Positions 1 to 9,989 of a DNA stretch of 64,000 bases are shown here, piece by piece. Both the position numbers and the translations under genes were made by a program. The notes beneath the pieces are model-generated. The model did no database searches, was not told the DNA's origin, and worked only from the letters and a program-made list of their open reading frames with translations. The stretch is taken from assembly GCF_013141915.1 (NCBI RefSeq), contig NZ_SROX01000001.1:930001-994000 (forward strand), given 5' to 3'. This DNA is from Cupriavidus necator. GTDB lineage: Bacteria; Pseudomonadota; Gammaproteobacteria; Burkholderiales; Burkholderiaceae. Positions within the stretch are counted from its first letter, which is position 1. Each line of letters begins with the position of its first letter.

Positions 1-48
1 TTTCGCGCCATGAAGCAGCTGGCGGCATGCTATCGGCGTGAACCTTGA
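1..48 (+). CDS. 3' end of an upstream gene (partial)
   Basis: An open frame enters from the left edge and ends with TGA at 46-48, giving a 15-residue tail that finishes YRREP. It is followed at once by a GC hairpin and then by non-coding sequence, which fits the end of a gene. The tail is too short to name. It could also be a chance open frame. Confidence 0.3.
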   Translation, partial: FRAMKQLAACYRREP

Positions 49-49
49 T

Positions 50-79
50 GCCGGGCCGCGCGCGCCGCGCCGGCCCGGC
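50..79 (+). terminator. GC hairpin after the left-edge gene
   Basis: A perfect 9-bp inverted repeat (50-58 with 71-79, GCCGGGCCG/CGGCCCGGC) surrounds a 12-nt GC loop, two bases after the TGA at 46-48. There is no T-run after it, so it is at best a weak or Rho-assisted terminator. Confidence 0.3.
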
Positions 80-165
80 GCTGGCTGGCGGCTAGTGCTG
101 CGGCGGATTGCGAATCATTATGGGGTGCACTATGCTGAATTCTCGCCCCGATACGGAGAGCCCTC

Positions 166-432
166 ATGCTGAAAATTGGCGCACTGCTGGTCATGGTGCT
201 GTTGTCCGGTGCCGCGCTGGCCAGCGCGAAATGTCCCGCGCATCCCAGGGGCGAATGGATCAAGGAGAGCGATGCCCGCGCCAGGATCGAAGCGCAGGGC
301 TACCAGATCAGGAAGTTCAAGGTGGATGGGAACTGTTACGAGATCTACGGCAAGACCAAAGAGGGAAAAAAGGCGGAAATCTACTTCGACACCAAGACGC
401 TGGACATCGTCAAGGCCGAAATCGAGAAATAG
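166..432 (+). CDS. small periplasmic PepSY-domain protein
   Basis: This 88-residue protein has a signal peptide (about residues 1-20, cleavage near ALASA/K) and then a single PepSY-like domain (about 31-86, containing the segment ARIEAQGYQIRKFKVDGNCYEIYG). Two cysteines, C23 and C57, could form a disulfide after export. GGAGAG lies 6 nt before the ATG. The next gene, 24 nt downstream, encodes a cytochrome b561, and the two are probably co-transcribed. PepSY proteins of this size next to b-type cytochromes are common in betaproteobacteria, but their substrate is unknown. The exported location is well supported by sequence; the function is not. Confidence 0.85.
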   Translation: MLKIGALLVMVLLSGAALASAKCPAHPRGEWIKESDARARIEAQGYQIRKFKVDGNCYEIYGKTKEGKKAEIYFDTKTLDIVKAEIEK

Positions 433-456
433 CGCCAGCCAGATTCCCAACGGGCA

Positions 457-1086
457 ATGAAGTCCTCGCGCCAGTCCATCCTGGTCTGGGATCCTGTCGT
501 CCGCATCACGCACTGGGCCGTGGCGGCACTGGTGCTGTGGGACCTCTACGAGGATTCCGGCGGGCCCCTGCACCGCAACCTCGGCTACGCCGCCGTGTGC
601 GTGGTGCTTGTGCGCGTGGCCTGGGGCGTGGCCGGACCCGGCGCCGGGAATTTCCGCGCCTGGCTTCCCGACCGCAGCGGCGTGGTTGCGTATCTCAAGG
701 CCGCCGTCACCGGACAGGCGCCCCGCTACCTGAGCCACACCCCGCTGGGCGCGCTGATGATGCTGGTCCTGTGGGCGCTCATCCTGGCGCTGGCCGCCAC
801 CGGCTGGATGTCGCGACTGGATATGCTCTGGGGCGAAGACTGGCCAAAGGACATCCATGGCGTGCTCGCCCGTTTGCTGCTGGCCCTGGTAGGCCTGCAT
901 ATTGCCGCCGCGATCCTGATGAGCCTGGTCCACAAGGAAAACCTGATACTGTCCATGGTCACAGGAAAGAAGCCCGCGGCGCCCGCTGCGGGCAGTCCTT
1001 CCGTCGGGACAGGCGAATCCCCGAACCCATCGGCCCCGCCAGCCGGCGTCGACTCCGCTGATCGCTCACCGGGACGGCGCGGGTAG
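457..1086 (+). CDS. cytochrome b561 family membrane protein
   Basis: This 209-residue inner-membrane protein has four predicted transmembrane helices (roughly 14-32, 40-58, 97-117 and 138-158). Histidines sit where b-haem ligands are expected: H19 in ITHW, H39 in LHRN, H134 in IHGV and H148 in GLHI. It belongs to the di-haem cytochrome b561/Ni-Fe hydrogenase b-subunit family, which passes electrons between quinone and a periplasmic partner. The last 40 residues are a Pro/Ala/Ser-rich tail, unusual for the family and probably disordered. The PepSY protein directly upstream is the likely partner. No hydrogenase gene is nearby, so an electron-transfer role unrelated to hydrogen is more likely. 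Confidence 0.85.
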   Translation: MKSSRQSILVWDPVVRITHWAVAALVLWDLYEDSGGPLHRNLGYAAVCVVLVRVAWGVAGPGAGNFRAWLPDRSGVVAYLKAAVTGQAPRYLSHTPLGALMMLVLWALILALAATGWMSRLDMLWGEDWPKDIHGVLARLLLALVGLHIAAAILMSLVHKENLILSMVTGKKPAAPAAGSPSVGTGESPNPSAPPAGVDSADRSPGRRG

Positions 1087-1133
1087 CGCGACCATGAAGT
1101 GCAGCCGGCAACGGCGCGGCCGCGGCAGGCGCC

Positions 1134-1571
1134 TCAGGCTTGCTCCCTGACCTGGCTTTCCAGTTCGACCAGCCGCTTTTTCAGCGCCCGCTCTTCCTGG
1201 AAGCGCACGGTCTCGTCGCGGATCACGGCGACGATGCCGGTCACCGCGCCGGCGGCGTCCTTGAGCAGCGACACGGTGAAGGCAATCGACATGGACTTGC
1301 CGTCCTTGTCGACCGCCGGCACCTTGAGCAAGTCATGGCCGTAGCGCGTGATGCCGGTCGCCATGGTCTTGTCATAGCCTTCCCAGTGCCGCCCGCGCAG
1401 GCGCTCGGGGATGATCAAGTCCAGCGACTGGCCCATGGCCTCGGCCTGGGTGAAGCCGAACATGCGCTCGGCCGCGGGATTCCACAGCGTGATGGCGCCC
1501 TTGGCGTCAGAGATGATGATGGCGTCGCCGATGGCGGACACCAGTTGCGCGTAGTCGATCTGCTCTGTCAT
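1134..1571 (-). CDS. single PAS-domain protein
   Basis: This 145-residue cytoplasmic protein consists of one PAS fold (about residues 8-118, with the typical segments DAIIISDAKGAITLWNPAAE and GIVAVIRDETVR) and a charged coiled-coil tail (about 120-145). No histidine kinase, GGDEF or HTH output domain is attached. It is therefore a stand-alone sensor or adaptor that would have to act on another protein. The PAS class usually binds haem, flavin or a small ligand; no ligand can be assigned here. It is convergent with the cytochrome b561 gene and transcribed in the same direction as, and downstream of, frc. A strong terminator after frc makes it a separate unit. Confidence 0.8.
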   Translation of the reverse strand: MTEQIDYAQLVSAIGDAIIISDAKGAITLWNPAAERMFGFTQAEAMGQSLDLIIPERLRGRHWEGYDKTMATGITRYGHDLLKVPAVDKDGKSMSIAFTVSLLKDAAGAVTGIVAVIRDETVRFQEERALKKRLVELESQVREQA

Positions 1572-1658
1572 GGGGATTCCCTTTCGTTATCACCAGCGCC
1601 GGCGGTGCCGGCCTGTCGTTGCCACCAAGGTAGCGTGCCACATGGCCGCGCCGCAAGC

Positions 1659-1696
1659 AAAAAACGCCGGGGCCCGCTGTGCGCGAGGCCCCGGCG
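1659..1696 (-). terminator. intrinsic terminator of the oxc-frc operon
   Basis: On the minus strand a perfect 10-bp GC stem (1687-1696 with 1665-1674, CGCCGGGGCC/GGCCCCGGCG) is followed by six T residues (plus-strand A-run 1659-1664). It lies about 30 nt after the frc stop codon. This is the clearest Rho-independent terminator in the window. Confidence 0.85.
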
Positions 1697-1727
1697 TACG
1701 CACCGGCACACGTGCCGGCGGGCGGCG

Positions 1728-2978
1728 TCAGATTACCTGGGACTCGCGCAGGCGCTTGATGTCTTCCGCGCCATAGCCCAGGCCGGCCAGCACCTCTTCG
1801 CTATGCTCGCCCAGCAGCGGCGACCCGGTGATTTCCGGCTTCAGGTCCGAGAACTTGATCGGGCTGCCCACCGTCAGGTAGGAGCCGCGTTCCTTGTGCG
1901 GCACCTCGGTGATGCTGCCGCTGGCACGCAGCGACGGGTCCGCGGCGATCTCCTTCATCGACAGCACCGGCGAGCACGGAATGTCATGCTTGCGCAGGAT
2001 GTCTACCGCCTCGTACTTGGTCTTGTCGGCCAGCCATTCCTCGATGGTGTTGAAGATATCGAAGATGTGCGGCTGGCGCGCCTTGGCGGTGGCGTAATTG
2101 GGATCGTCGATCCATTCCGGCTTGCCCAGCGCCTTGCAGATCGGCTCCCAGGCATGGCCCTGGATGGTGAAGTAGATATAGGCGTTGGGATCGGTCTCCC
2201 AACCCTTGCACTTCAGCACCCAGCCCGGCTGGCCGCCGCCGCCCGCGTTGCCGCCGCGCGGCACTACGTCGCTGAAGGTGCCGTGCGGATATTGCGGGTA
2301 CTCTTCCAGGTAGCCCAGGCGGTCCAGGCGCTGCTGGTCGCGCAGCTTGACGCGGCACAGGTTCAGCACCGCGTCCTGCATCGACACGGCCACCTTCTGG
2401 CCCTTGCCGGTCTTGTCGCGGCCGATCAGCGCGGTCAGGATGCCGATCGCCAGGTGCATGCCGGTGTTGGAATCGCCCAGCGCCGCGGCGGACACCGTGG
2501 GCGGGCCGTCCCAGAAGCCGGTGGTCGAGGCCGCGCCGCCGGCGCACTGTGCCACGTTCTCGTAGACCTTCAGGTCTTCATAGTGATGGCCGTCGCTGAA
2601 GCCCTTGACCGAAGCCACGATCATCTTCGGGTTCAGCTCGTTGATGCGCTCCCACGAGAAGCCCATGCGGTCCAGCGCGCCCGGGCCGAAGTTCTCGACC
2701 AGCACGTCCGACTCGCGGATCAGCTGCTCCAGGATCTTCTTGCCCTCCGGCTTCTTGGTGTCGAGCGTCAGGCTGCGCTTGTTGGAGTTGAGCATGGTGA
2801 AGTACAGCGCATCGACATCCGGGATGTCGCGCAGCTGCGTGCGGGTCACGTCGCCGGAACCGGGGCGCTCGACCTTGATCACGTCGGCGCCGAACCAAGC
2901 CAGCAACTGCGTGCAGGCGGGACCCGCCTGGACGTGCGTGAAGTCGATGATCTTGATGCCATTGAGTGGGAGGTTCAC
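1728..2978 (-). CDS. frc: formyl-CoA:oxalate CoA-transferase
   Basis: This 416-residue class III CoA-transferase moves CoA from formyl-CoA to oxalate, giving oxalyl-CoA and formate in the cytoplasm. The catalytic aspartate is D169 (in [10 protein letters not shown]), the same number as in the Oxalobacter enzyme. The mobile glycine loop is intact (NAGGGGQPG). The start is GTG at 2978-2976, chosen because AGGAGA lies 6 nt upstream and [19 protein letters not shown] matches the family N-terminus. It follows oxc by 40 nt in the same operon, so the pair forms the usual oxalate cycle: Frc makes oxalyl-CoA, Oxc decarboxylates it and regenerates formyl-CoA. A paralogue lies at 10914-12146. Confidence 0.97.
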   Translation of the reverse strand: MNLPLNGIKIIDFTHVQAGPACTQLLAWFGADVIKVERPGSGDVTRTQLRDIPDVDALYFTMLNSNKRSLTLDTKKPEGKKILEQLIRESDVLVENFGPGALDRMGFSWERINELNPKMIVASVKGFSDGHHYEDLKVYENVAQCAGGAASTTGFWDGPPTVSAAALGDSNTGMHLAIGILTALIGRDKTGKGQKVAVSMQDAVLNLCRVKLRDQQRLDRLGYLEEYPQYPHGTFSDVVPRGGNAGGGGQPGWVLKCKGWETDPNAYIYFTIQGHAWEPICKALGKPEWIDDPNYATAKARQPHIFDIFNTIEEWLADKTKYEAVDILRKHDIPCSPVLSMKEIAADPSLRASGSITEVPHKERGSYLTVGSPIKFSDLKPEITGSPLLGEHSEEVLAGLGYGAEDIKRLRESQVI

Positions 2979-3018
2979 GTTCGTCTCCTATTGGATTAGG
3001 GAGTGAAATTCGGGTGGA

Positions 3019-4758
3019 TTACTTCTTGGCCGAGCTTTGCGGATTCAGGTTGGTCAGGCGGCCGCTTTCGGTGCCGGCGGCAGGATCGATGACGGCGTTG
3101 ACTAGCGTGGGCTGGCCCGAGCGCAGCGCTTCGTTCACCGCGGCTTCGAGTTCCGCCGGCGTGGTGACGTTGCGGCCCACGCCGCCGAACGCTTCCATCA
3201 TCTTGTCGTAGCGCGCGCCGGGGACGAAAGTCGTGACCGCCGGATCCTTGCCGCCGGTCGGGTTCACGTCGATGCCCTTGTAGACGCCGTTGTTGTTGAA
3301 GATGACGATGCAGACCGGGAGGTTGTAGCGGCAGATGGTCTCGACCTCCATGCCCGAGAAACCGAACGCGCTGTCGCCGCACAGGGCCAGCACCGGTTTG
3401 CCGGTCTCGACCGCCGCCGCCACCGCGTAGCCCATGCCCACGCCCATCACGCCCCAGGTGCCCACGTCCAGGCGCTTGCGCGGCTCATACATGTCGATCA
3501 CGGCGCGGGCGTAGTCGAGCGTGTTGGCGCCTTCGTTGACGAACGAGATGCCTGGGTTGGCCTTGACCACATCCTTCAGCACGCTCAGCGCGCCGTGGAA
3601 GTTCATCGGCGCGGCATCCCTGGACTTGGCCAGGGTCTCGGCCATCTTCGCCAGGTTGGTGTCCCGGCGGTCGGCCACCGCGTTCAGCCAGTCGGCGCCC
3701 GGCTTGGCGAAGTCGTTGCCGATCCTGTCGAGGATGGCGGTGACGCACGAACCGATGTCACCCACCACCGGCGCGGCGATGGCGACGTTGCTGTCCATCT
3801 CGGTCGCCGCGATGTCGATCTGGATGAATTGCTTGGGCTTGCCCCAGGTCTTGCCCTTGCCGTGCGACAGCAGCCAGTTGAGGCGGGCACCAACCAGCAG
3901 CACCACGTCCGCTTCAGCCAGCACATACGAGCGTGCGGCCGAGGCCGATTGCGGATGCGTATCGGGCAGCAGGCCCTTGGCCATCGACATCGGCAGGTAC
4001 GGGATGCCGGTCTTCTCGACCAGCGTGCGCAGGTCCGCCTCGGCGCGTGCGTACGCGGCGCCCTTGCCGATCAGGATCAGCGGCCGCTTGGCGGTCTTCA
4101 GCAGCGCGACGGCACGGTCGACCGAGTCCGGTGCGGGAAGCTGGCGCGGGGCCGGGTCCACCACCTTGATCAGCGACTTGCGGCCCTTCTCGGCTTCCAG
4201 CGACTGGCCCAGCAATTTGGCCGGCAGGTCCAGGTACACGCCGCCAGGACGACCCGACACGGCGGCACGGATGGCACGCGCAACGCCGACGCCGATGTCT
4301 TCCGCGTGCAGCACGCGGAAGGCGGCCTTGGCGTGCGGGCGGGCGATCGCCAGCTGGTCCATCTCTTCGTAGTCGCCTTGCTGCAAATCGACGATCTCGC
4401 GCTCGCTCGAGCCGCTGATCAGGATCATCGGGAAGCAGTTGGTGGTCGCATGCGCCAGTGCCGTCAGGCCGTTCAGGAAGCCGGGCGCGGACACGGTCAG
4501 GCAAACGCCCGGCTTCTGCGTGAGAAAGCCAGCGATCGCCGCGGCGTTGCCGGCGTTCTGCTCGTGACGGAAGCTGATGACGCGCATGCCGTTTGCCTGC
4601 GCCAGGCGAGCCAGGTCCGTCACCGGAATGCCGGGCAGGCCGTAAATGTTTTCGATGCCGTTCAGCTTCAGCGCTTCGATGACCAGATGAAACCCATCGG
4701 TTTGTGCCTGATGTTCTTCCGCGGCGTGACGCTGCAGCTCGTTTCCGACTTCTGCCAT
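3019..4758 (-). CDS. oxc: oxalyl-CoA decarboxylase
   Basis: This 579-residue thiamine-diphosphate enzyme converts oxalyl-CoA to formyl-CoA and CO2. It has the three-domain layout of its family: a Pyr domain with the catalytic glutamate E66 (FRHEQNAG), a central Rossmann-like domain, and a PP domain with the ThDP/Mg motif running from GDSAFGFSG (about residue 459) to NNNGVYKG. The length matches known Oxc proteins (about 565). It is the first gene of the oxc-frc operon. Two copies of the oxalate-locus operator lie 184 and 385 nt upstream, so the GntR regulator of this locus probably controls it. The nearest alternative, an acetolactate synthase, is less likely because frc is adjacent. Confidence 0.97.
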   Translation of the reverse strand: MAEVGNELQRHAAEEHQAQTDGFHLVIEALKLNGIENIYGLPGIPVTDLARLAQANGMRVISFRHEQNAGNAAAIAGFLTQKPGVCLTVSAPGFLNGLTALAHATTNCFPMILISGSSEREIVDLQQGDYEEMDQLAIARPHAKAAFRVLHAEDIGVGVARAIRAAVSGRPGGVYLDLPAKLLGQSLEAEKGRKSLIKVVDPAPRQLPAPDSVDRAVALLKTAKRPLILIGKGAAYARAEADLRTLVEKTGIPYLPMSMAKGLLPDTHPQSASAARSYVLAEADVVLLVGARLNWLLSHGKGKTWGKPKQFIQIDIAATEMDSNVAIAAPVVGDIGSCVTAILDRIGNDFAKPGADWLNAVADRRDTNLAKMAETLAKSRDAAPMNFHGALSVLKDVVKANPGISFVNEGANTLDYARAVIDMYEPRKRLDVGTWGVMGVGMGYAVAAAVETGKPVLALCGDSAFGFSGMEVETICRYNLPVCIVIFNNNGVYKGIDVNPTGGKDPAVTTFVPGARYDKMMEAFGGVGRNVTTPAELEAAVNEALRSGQPTLVNAVIDPAAGTESGRLTNLNPQSSAKK

Positions 4759-4941
4759 GGTTGCTTCCTTCTATGCAAATTGACTGGGGTTGGAATTTTT
4801 CTGATTCAGGCTGCCGCGGGAGTGCTCTGGGCCCGCTTCGCTACGACTTCCGACATGCTTGGTCTCCTTGTTGGACTTGTGTTCGTGGTGCGCGGGCCCT
4901 GTGCCCTGCTTCGATCTGTGCCGGTTCTGATCGACCGGTCT

Positions 4942-4970
4942 TGATGACATACGGTATGTGATATATCAGA
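4942..4970. promoter_or_regulatory. oxalate-locus operator, copy A (upstream of oxc)
   Basis: A 29-bp block identical to positions 12182-12210. It contains two overlapping palindromes: ACATACGGTATGT (6-1-6) and TGATATATCA (4959-4968). A perfect 29-bp match in two separate intergenic regions, with partial copies elsewhere in the locus, points to a regulator binding site. The CATAC-n-GTATG dyad has the shape expected for a GntR/FCD protein. The rest of the 552-nt gap between oxc and the MFS gene (4759-5310) holds copy F at 5143; I see no gene in it. Confidence 0.75.
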
Positions 4971-5142
4971 GAACGGCAAGCTATTTTCCACCTGTGCGAC
5001 AAACTTTCGTCAGTGCACTGCAGCAATCCCGGCTGGATCTGCGCTCATATCAGCGCAATTGCTTACTCGAGCGCCATTTATTCGCATTTCGCACAGACGC
5101 GGGTCTGCACGCTGGAGCGTATGGGACAGCGATGCCAGCCTA

Positions 5143-5166
5143 TAGATATATTACATACAACGTATT
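5143..5166. promoter_or_regulatory. oxalate-locus operator, degenerate copy F
   Basis: GATATATTACATACAACGTA (5145-5164) matches the reverse complement of copy A (TGATATATCACATACCGTAT) with a few changes. It lies 385 nt upstream of oxc and beyond the stop codon of the MFS gene, so it would act on oxc as a distal site. This is the second weakest of the six copies. Confidence 0.5.
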
Positions 5167-5310
5167 TTGGCACTATGAGGCTAGGAGCGCAGTCCAGCCA
5201 TGCCAAACCTTCCGGGCCTCATCGCTTCTATCGCTCGCGACTGACGGCCTGGCGCAAGCGCCCGGCCGTCAGCAACTTCGATGCATCAACCCGACACGGC
5301 GATGGCCCGC

Positions 5311-6657
5311 CTACTCCCCATGCCTGGCCGATGCATTCGCAATCAGGCCCGCTTCCGCCACGGGCATGGCGGGCGCCGCATGGCCCGTGATAAATCGTTT
5401 GCGCATCGGCGCCAGCACCAGCTTCGCCGACAGGCCCGCGGCGATCGTCACCACTGCCGCGACCGTGAAGACCGCTTCCCAACCGCCGCGAGCGGACAGG
5501 ACCGAGGCCAGCGGCACCAGCATCGCCGCGGTCCCCTTCGCGGTGTAAAGCGTGCCCGCGTTCGACGCCGCGAACTTGCTGCCGAACGTGTCCGCGCACA
5601 ACGCCGGGAAGATCGAAAAAATCTCGCCCCAGAACAGGAACGTCAGCGCCGCGAAGAACATGAACCAATACGGGTTGTGCCCCATCTGCATCAGCCCCAG
5701 CAGCGCCAGCCCCTCGCCGATGAAGATCACGAACATCGTGTTCTCGCGCCCGAACCGGTCCGACAGGAACCCGCACAGCGGCCGCGTAAAGCCGTTGCAC
5801 AGGTTGTCGATCGACAGCGTCATCGTCAGCAGCGGCAAGGTCAGCCCCAGCAGCGTCACCGGCATCGACGCAAAGCCGTAGTCCTTGGCGATCGGCCCCA
5901 GTTGCGCCGTCGCCATGATGCCGCCCGCCGCCACCGCGACAAAGCTTGCATAGATCAGCCAGAACACTGGCGTCTTGACCATCTGCCCCGGGGTGTATTC
6001 CACCGGATTGGTCAGCACCGCCTTGGCCGCCACTGCCCCCTTGGGCGCCCTGGGCTTCACCAGCAGCAACGCCAGCGCAAAGATACACACGCCTTGGAGG
6101 ATGCCGAAGAACAGGAAGGCCTTCTCATAGCCCGCGCTCTGGATCATGTTCGCGATCGGGATCACGGTGATGGCCGCACCCGCGCCAAACCCTGCCGCGG
6201 TCAGGCCGGCAGCCAGGCCGCGCTTGTCCGGAAACCACTTCAGCGCGTTGCCGACGCAGGTCCCGTAAACGCCACCCGCGCCGATGCCCGCGATCACCGC
6301 GGCCGCATAGAGCTCCGGCAGCGTGGTGGCGTAGGCGTTCATCACCCATGCCAGCCCTGCGCAGATGGCCCCGCCCGCCACCACCGGGCGCGGGCCGAAC
6401 TTGTCCACCAGCCAGCCTTCCAGCGGCACCAGCCAGGTTTCGGTCACGATGAAAATGGAAAATGCCACCTGGATGGCGGACGCGCCCCAGTGATGTTTTG
6501 CGTCCATCGGTGACACGAAGAGGGTCCAGCCGTACTGCAAGTTAGCCACCAGCCCCATGCACACCACCCCGATTGCAAGCTGGATCCAGCGGTTCTGCAG
6601 CCCGCGCCCGTTCACGTCGTGGTGACCGGCGGGGGCCGATGCTTCCAATTGCGCCAT
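5311..6657 (-). CDS. MFS transporter, oxalate/formate antiporter (OFA) family
   Basis: This 448-residue protein has twelve predicted transmembrane helices. It carries the two charged intramembrane residues that bind dicarboxylate in Oxalobacter OxlT: an arginine in helix 8 (NGFTRPLCG, about R292) and a lysine in helix 11 (LYTAKGTAAM, about K374). It therefore probably exchanges oxalate for formate, the substrate and end product of the Frc/Oxc cycle. AGGAGACA lies 8 nt before the ATG. No copy of the locus operator is found upstream; a different 26-bp palindrome at 6822-6847 is there instead, so its control may differ from that of oxc-frc. Other OFA carriers move other anions, but the context favours oxalate. 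Confidence 0.9.
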   Translation of the reverse strand: MAQLEASAPAGHHDVNGRGLQNRWIQLAIGVVCMGLVANLQYGWTLFVSPMDAKHHWGASAIQVAFSIFIVTETWLVPLEGWLVDKFGPRPVVAGGAICAGLAWVMNAYATTLPELYAAAVIAGIGAGGVYGTCVGNALKWFPDKRGLAAGLTAAGFGAGAAITVIPIANMIQSAGYEKAFLFFGILQGVCIFALALLLVKPRAPKGAVAAKAVLTNPVEYTPGQMVKTPVFWLIYASFVAVAAGGIMATAQLGPIAKDYGFASMPVTLLGLTLPLLTMTLSIDNLCNGFTRPLCGFLSDRFGRENTMFVIFIGEGLALLGLMQMGHNPYWFMFFAALTFLFWGEIFSIFPALCADTFGSKFAASNAGTLYTAKGTAAMLVPLASVLSARGGWEAVFTVAAVVTIAAGLSAKLVLAPMRKRFITGHAAPAMPVAEAGLIANASARHGE

Positions 6658-6821
6658 CTGTCTTGTCTCCTGATACGTATTGTTTGTGCCCCGGCGGGCA
6701 CATCAGGGCGTTGTGGGATCGCCCTTCTCGCAACTAGACCGTCGCCTGGCATTGCGGCACATGAAGTCGTGGATTGATGCTACCTGAAGCTTAATTTGAC
6801 TAGTCTTAAAGTTTTTTATCG

Positions 6822-6847
6822 TATCTATTCACGATCGTTTATAGATA
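6822..6847. promoter_or_regulatory. 26-bp palindrome upstream of the MFS gene
   Basis: TATCTAT (6822-6828) and ATAGATA (6841-6847) form a perfect 7-bp dyad around a central ACGATCGT palindrome (6831-6838); 22 of 26 positions are symmetric. It lies in an AT-rich 320-nt gap (6658-6977), about 165 nt before the MFS start. The gap otherwise holds only the hairpin at 6905-6947. It is probably an operator for the MFS gene; the protein that binds it is unknown. Confidence 0.5.
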
Positions 6848-6904
6848 GCGGAAGTGGTATGAATCGCCTCGGCAGGCGGCGGAGCAACGCGGTTTCACAA
6901 CGCA

Positions 6905-6947
6905 GCAAGCCACCGCAGCCCGCGGGCAGCGGGCTGCGGTGGCTTGC
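6905..6947 (-). terminator. long perfect hairpin after pntB
   Basis: A perfect 19-bp inverted repeat (6905-6923 with 6929-6947) encloses a 5-nt loop, 31 nt after the pntB stop codon. There is no T-run on either side, but the stem is very stable. It probably ends the frc2-pntB transcript and protects its 3' end. Confidence 0.6.
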
Positions 6948-6977
6948 ACGGCGCGAGTCCCAGTCGCGCCAGGCCGC

Positions 6978-8375
6978 TCAGGCCGGGGCTTCCTCCAGTT
7001 GCCGCAGCAGCGCATCGACGCTGCCCTTGGCATCGCCAAACCACATGCGCGTGTTGTCCTTGTAGAACAGCGGGTTGTCCACGCCGGCGTAGCCCGCCGC
7101 CATGCTGCGCTTGGACACCACCACGGTCCTGGCCTTCCACACCTCCAGCACCGGCATGCCGGCAATCGGGCTGGCGGGGTCGTCCAGCGCACCGGGATTG
7201 ACGATGTCGTTGGCGCCGACTACCAGCACCACGTCGGCCTTCTCGAAGTCATCGTTGATCTCTTCCATTTCCAGCACGATGTCGTACGGCACCCTCGCCT
7301 CGGCCAGCAGCACGTTCATGTGCCCCGGCAGGCGGCCGGCCACCGGGTGGATGCCGAAGCGGACATTGACGCCCTGCGCGCGCAGCCGCCGCGCGATCTC
7401 GCTGATGGTGCCCTGCGCTTGCGCCACCGCCATGCCGTAACCCGGCACGATGATGACCTCGCTGGCGTCCTTGAGCAGGCTGCTGACTTCCTCGCTCGAC
7501 ACCGGCAGCACCTCGCCTTGCTCGGTCGCCGCGCCCTGGGCCTGCACCGCGCCGAAGCCGCCCAGGATCACCGACAGGAATTTGCGGTTCATCGCCTTGC
7601 ACATGATGTAGCTGAGGATGGCGCCGCTCGAGCCCACCAGCGCGCCGGTGATGATCAGCAGGTCATTGCCCAGCATGAAGCCGGTCGCCGCCGCGGCCCA
7701 GCCGGAGTAGCTGTTGAGCATCGACACCACCACCGGCATGTCGGCGCCGCCGATGGCCAGCACCAGGTGCGCGCCGACCAGCAGCGCGATCACCGTCATC
7801 GCGGCCAGCGGCACCAGCCCCTGCTGCGGATCCGGCGCGCCGAGGAAGGCATAGCCCAGCCACACGCACACCACCAGCGCGCCGGCGTTGAGCGCATGGC
7901 GGCCCGGCAGCAGCATCGGCTTGCCGCCCATGGTGCCCTGCAGCTTGAGGAAGGCGATGATCGACCCGGTGAAGGTGACCGCGCCGATCAGGATGCCGAG
8001 ATAGGTCTCGACCTCGTGGATTGCCTTCTCGGCGCCGGCCAGCGTGGTCGGCTCGAGGTAGTTGGCGTAGCCGACCAGCACCGCGGCCAGGCCGACGAAG
8101 CTGTGCAGCACCGCCACCAGTTGCGGCATCTGCGTCATCTCCACGCGCCTGGCCAGCATGGCGCCGGCGATGCCGCCCACCAGCATCGCGCCGATGATGA
8201 TGGCGATGCCGTCGGGACTGCCCGCCAGCACCGTGGTCATGACTGCGATCACCATGCCGGCGATGCCGAGCATGTTGCCGCGCCGGGCGCTGGCGGGATG
8301 GCTCAGCCCGCTCAGGCTGAGGATGAACAGCGCGCTGGCGGCGAGGTAAGCGATATTGCTGATTCCGGATGGCAT
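6978..8375 (-). CDS. pntB: NAD(P) transhydrogenase subunit beta
   Basis: This 465-residue protein (E. coli PntB is 462) has an N-terminal membrane region of about eight helices (1-250) and a C-terminal NADP(H)-binding domain (about 285-465). The latter shows the fingerprint [11 protein letters not shown] and later [12 protein letters not shown]. With PntA it couples proton re-entry to hydride transfer from NADH to NADP+. It follows pntA by 16 nt. Its place in the oxalate cluster makes biochemical sense: formate oxidation yields NADH, while CO2 or glyoxylate assimilation needs NADPH. That link is inferred from gene order. Confidence 0.96.
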   Translation of the reverse strand: MPSGISNIAYLAASALFILSLSGLSHPASARRGNMLGIAGMVIAVMTTVLAGSPDGIAIIIGAMLVGGIAGAMLARRVEMTQMPQLVAVLHSFVGLAAVLVGYANYLEPTTLAGAEKAIHEVETYLGILIGAVTFTGSIIAFLKLQGTMGGKPMLLPGRHALNAGALVVCVWLGYAFLGAPDPQQGLVPLAAMTVIALLVGAHLVLAIGGADMPVVVSMLNSYSGWAAAATGFMLGNDLLIITGALVGSSGAILSYIMCKAMNRKFLSVILGGFGAVQAQGAATEQGEVLPVSSEEVSSLLKDASEVIIVPGYGMAVAQAQGTISEIARRLRAQGVNVRFGIHPVAGRLPGHMNVLLAEARVPYDIVLEMEEINDDFEKADVVLVVGANDIVNPGALDDPASPIAGMPVLEVWKARTVVVSKRSMAAGYAGVDNPLFYKDNTRMWFGDAKGSVDALLRQLEEAPA

Positions 8376-8391
8376 GGCTGTCTCCTTGGCC

Positions 8392-9951
8392 TTAGTCTCG
8401 CTGAAACATCTTCAGCATGCGCTGCGTCACCAGGAAGCCGCCGGCGATATTGATGGTGGCCACCAGCACCGCGCAGCCCGCGATCACTGCCGTCAGCAGC
8501 GACGGCTTGCCTAGCTGCACCAGCGCCCCCACCACGATGATCCCGCTGATGGCATTGGTCACGCTCATCAACGGCGTGTGCAGCGCGGCGGTAACGTTCC
8601 ACACCACCTGGTAGCCGACAAAGATGGCCAGCACGAACACGGTGAAATGCGCCATGAAAGCCGGTGGCGCGACCGCGCCCAGGCCCAGCAGCGCGGCGGC
8701 CGCCAGCGCCAGCGCGGCCAGCGTGGTACCGGTGCGGCTGCGCGGCGGCACGGCCTCGGCCGGCGGCGGCACCTCCGCCGGCGCCTGCTGCTGCGGTACC
8801 GCCACCGTCAACGGCGGCGGTGGCCAGGTCACCGCGCCCTGGTGCAGCACGGTCGCGCCGCGGATCATCTCGTCGGCCATGTCAACCACCAGCTGGCCGT
8901 CCTTGCCCGGCGTCAGCTCGGCCAGCAAGTGGCGGATATTGGTGCCGTAGAGCTGGCTCGCCTGCGCCGCCATGCGGCTGGGCAGGTCGGTGTAGCCGAT
9001 GATGGTGACGCCCTCGCGGCGCACGCTTTCGCCCGGCACGGTCAGCACGCAATTGCCGCCCTGCTCCGCGGCCAGGTCCACCACCACGCTGCCGGCGCGC
9101 ATCAGCCCGACAGTTGCGGCCTCGAGCAGTTTCGGCGCCGGCTTGCCCGGGATCAGCGCGGTGGTGATGATGATGTCGACCGCGCGCGCCTGCTCGGCAA
9201 ACAGCCGCATCTCGGCTTCGATAAAGGCCGGACTCATCTCCTTGGCGTAGCCGCCGCTGCCGCTGCCGTCCTCTTCGATCTCGACGGTGAGGAATTCCGC
9301 GCCCAGGCTCTCGATCTGCTGGCGCACCACCGGCCGCGTGTCGAACGCGCGCACCACCGCGCCCAGGCTGCGCGCCGCGCCGATCGCCGCCAGCCCCGCC
9401 ACGCCCGCGCCGATCACCAGCACGCGCGCCGGCGGGATCTTGCCCGCGGCGGTGATCTGGCCGGCAAAGGGCCGGCCGAAGGCATGCGCGGCTTCGATCA
9501 CCGCGCGGTAGCCCGCCATATTGGCCATCGAGCTGAGCGCATCCAGCTTCTGCGCCCGCGAGATGCGCGGCACGCAGTCCATCGCCAGCACCGTGGCGCC
9601 GCGCTGCGCCAGCCGCTCCAGCATGGCCATCTGCTGCGCCGGCCAGACAAAGCCGATCAGCGCGGCGTGCTTCTTCAGCAGCGCCGCCTCTTCTACCCCA
9701 AGGCTGGGGTGGACTTGCGGCGGGCGCACCTTGACCACCACGTCGACCGAGGCCCAGAGGCTGGCCGCGTCGACAATGGCAGCGCCGGCGGCGCGGTAGT
9801 CGTCGTCCGAGAACGAAGCCTCCTGGCCCGCGCCGGTCTCGACCACCACCTGGTAGCCGAGCTTGAGCAGTTCCTTGACCGAATCCGGGGTGGCGGCAAC
9901 GCGCCGCTCGCCCGGGTGGACTTCGCGCGGCACACCGATTGTCATTGGCAT
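8392..9951 (-). CDS. pntA: NAD(P) transhydrogenase subunit alpha, undivided form
   Basis: The gene encodes 519 residues: an NAD(H)-binding domain I (about 1-380, starting [19 protein letters not shown] and with [18 protein letters not shown]) fused to a C-terminal part with about four membrane helices (430-515). This is the single-chain E. coli form (510 residues); many proteobacteria split it into PntAA and PntAB. A Pro/Ala-rich linker (about 385-425) joins the halves. The ATG at 9951-9949 was chosen by homology; ATG at 9945 is a possible alternative, and the frame stays open far upstream without family similarity. It sits between the fumarylacetoacetate hydrolase family gene (38 nt) and pntB (16 nt). 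Confidence 0.95.
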   Translation of the reverse strand: MPMTIGVPREVHPGERRVAATPDSVKELLKLGYQVVVETGAGQEASFSDDDYRAAGAAIVDAASLWASVDVVVKVRPPQVHPSLGVEEAALLKKHAALIGFVWPAQQMAMLERLAQRGATVLAMDCVPRISRAQKLDALSSMANMAGYRAVIEAAHAFGRPFAGQITAAGKIPPARVLVIGAGVAGLAAIGAARSLGAVVRAFDTRPVVRQQIESLGAEFLTVEIEEDGSGSGGYAKEMSPAFIEAEMRLFAEQARAVDIIITTALIPGKPAPKLLEAATVGLMRAGSVVVDLAAEQGGNCVLTVPGESVRREGVTIIGYTDLPSRMAAQASQLYGTNIRHLLAELTPGKDGQLVVDMADEMIRGATVLHQGAVTWPPPPLTVAVPQQQAPAEVPPPAEAVPPRSRTGTTLAALALAAAALLGLGAVAPPAFMAHFTVFVLAIFVGYQVVWNVTAALHTPLMSVTNAISGIIVVGALVQLGKPSLLTAVIAGCAVLVATINIAGGFLVTQRMLKMFQRD

Positions 9952-9989
9952 GGCATTCACCGTTTCAGGAAATGAATCGGGCGCCCGGC

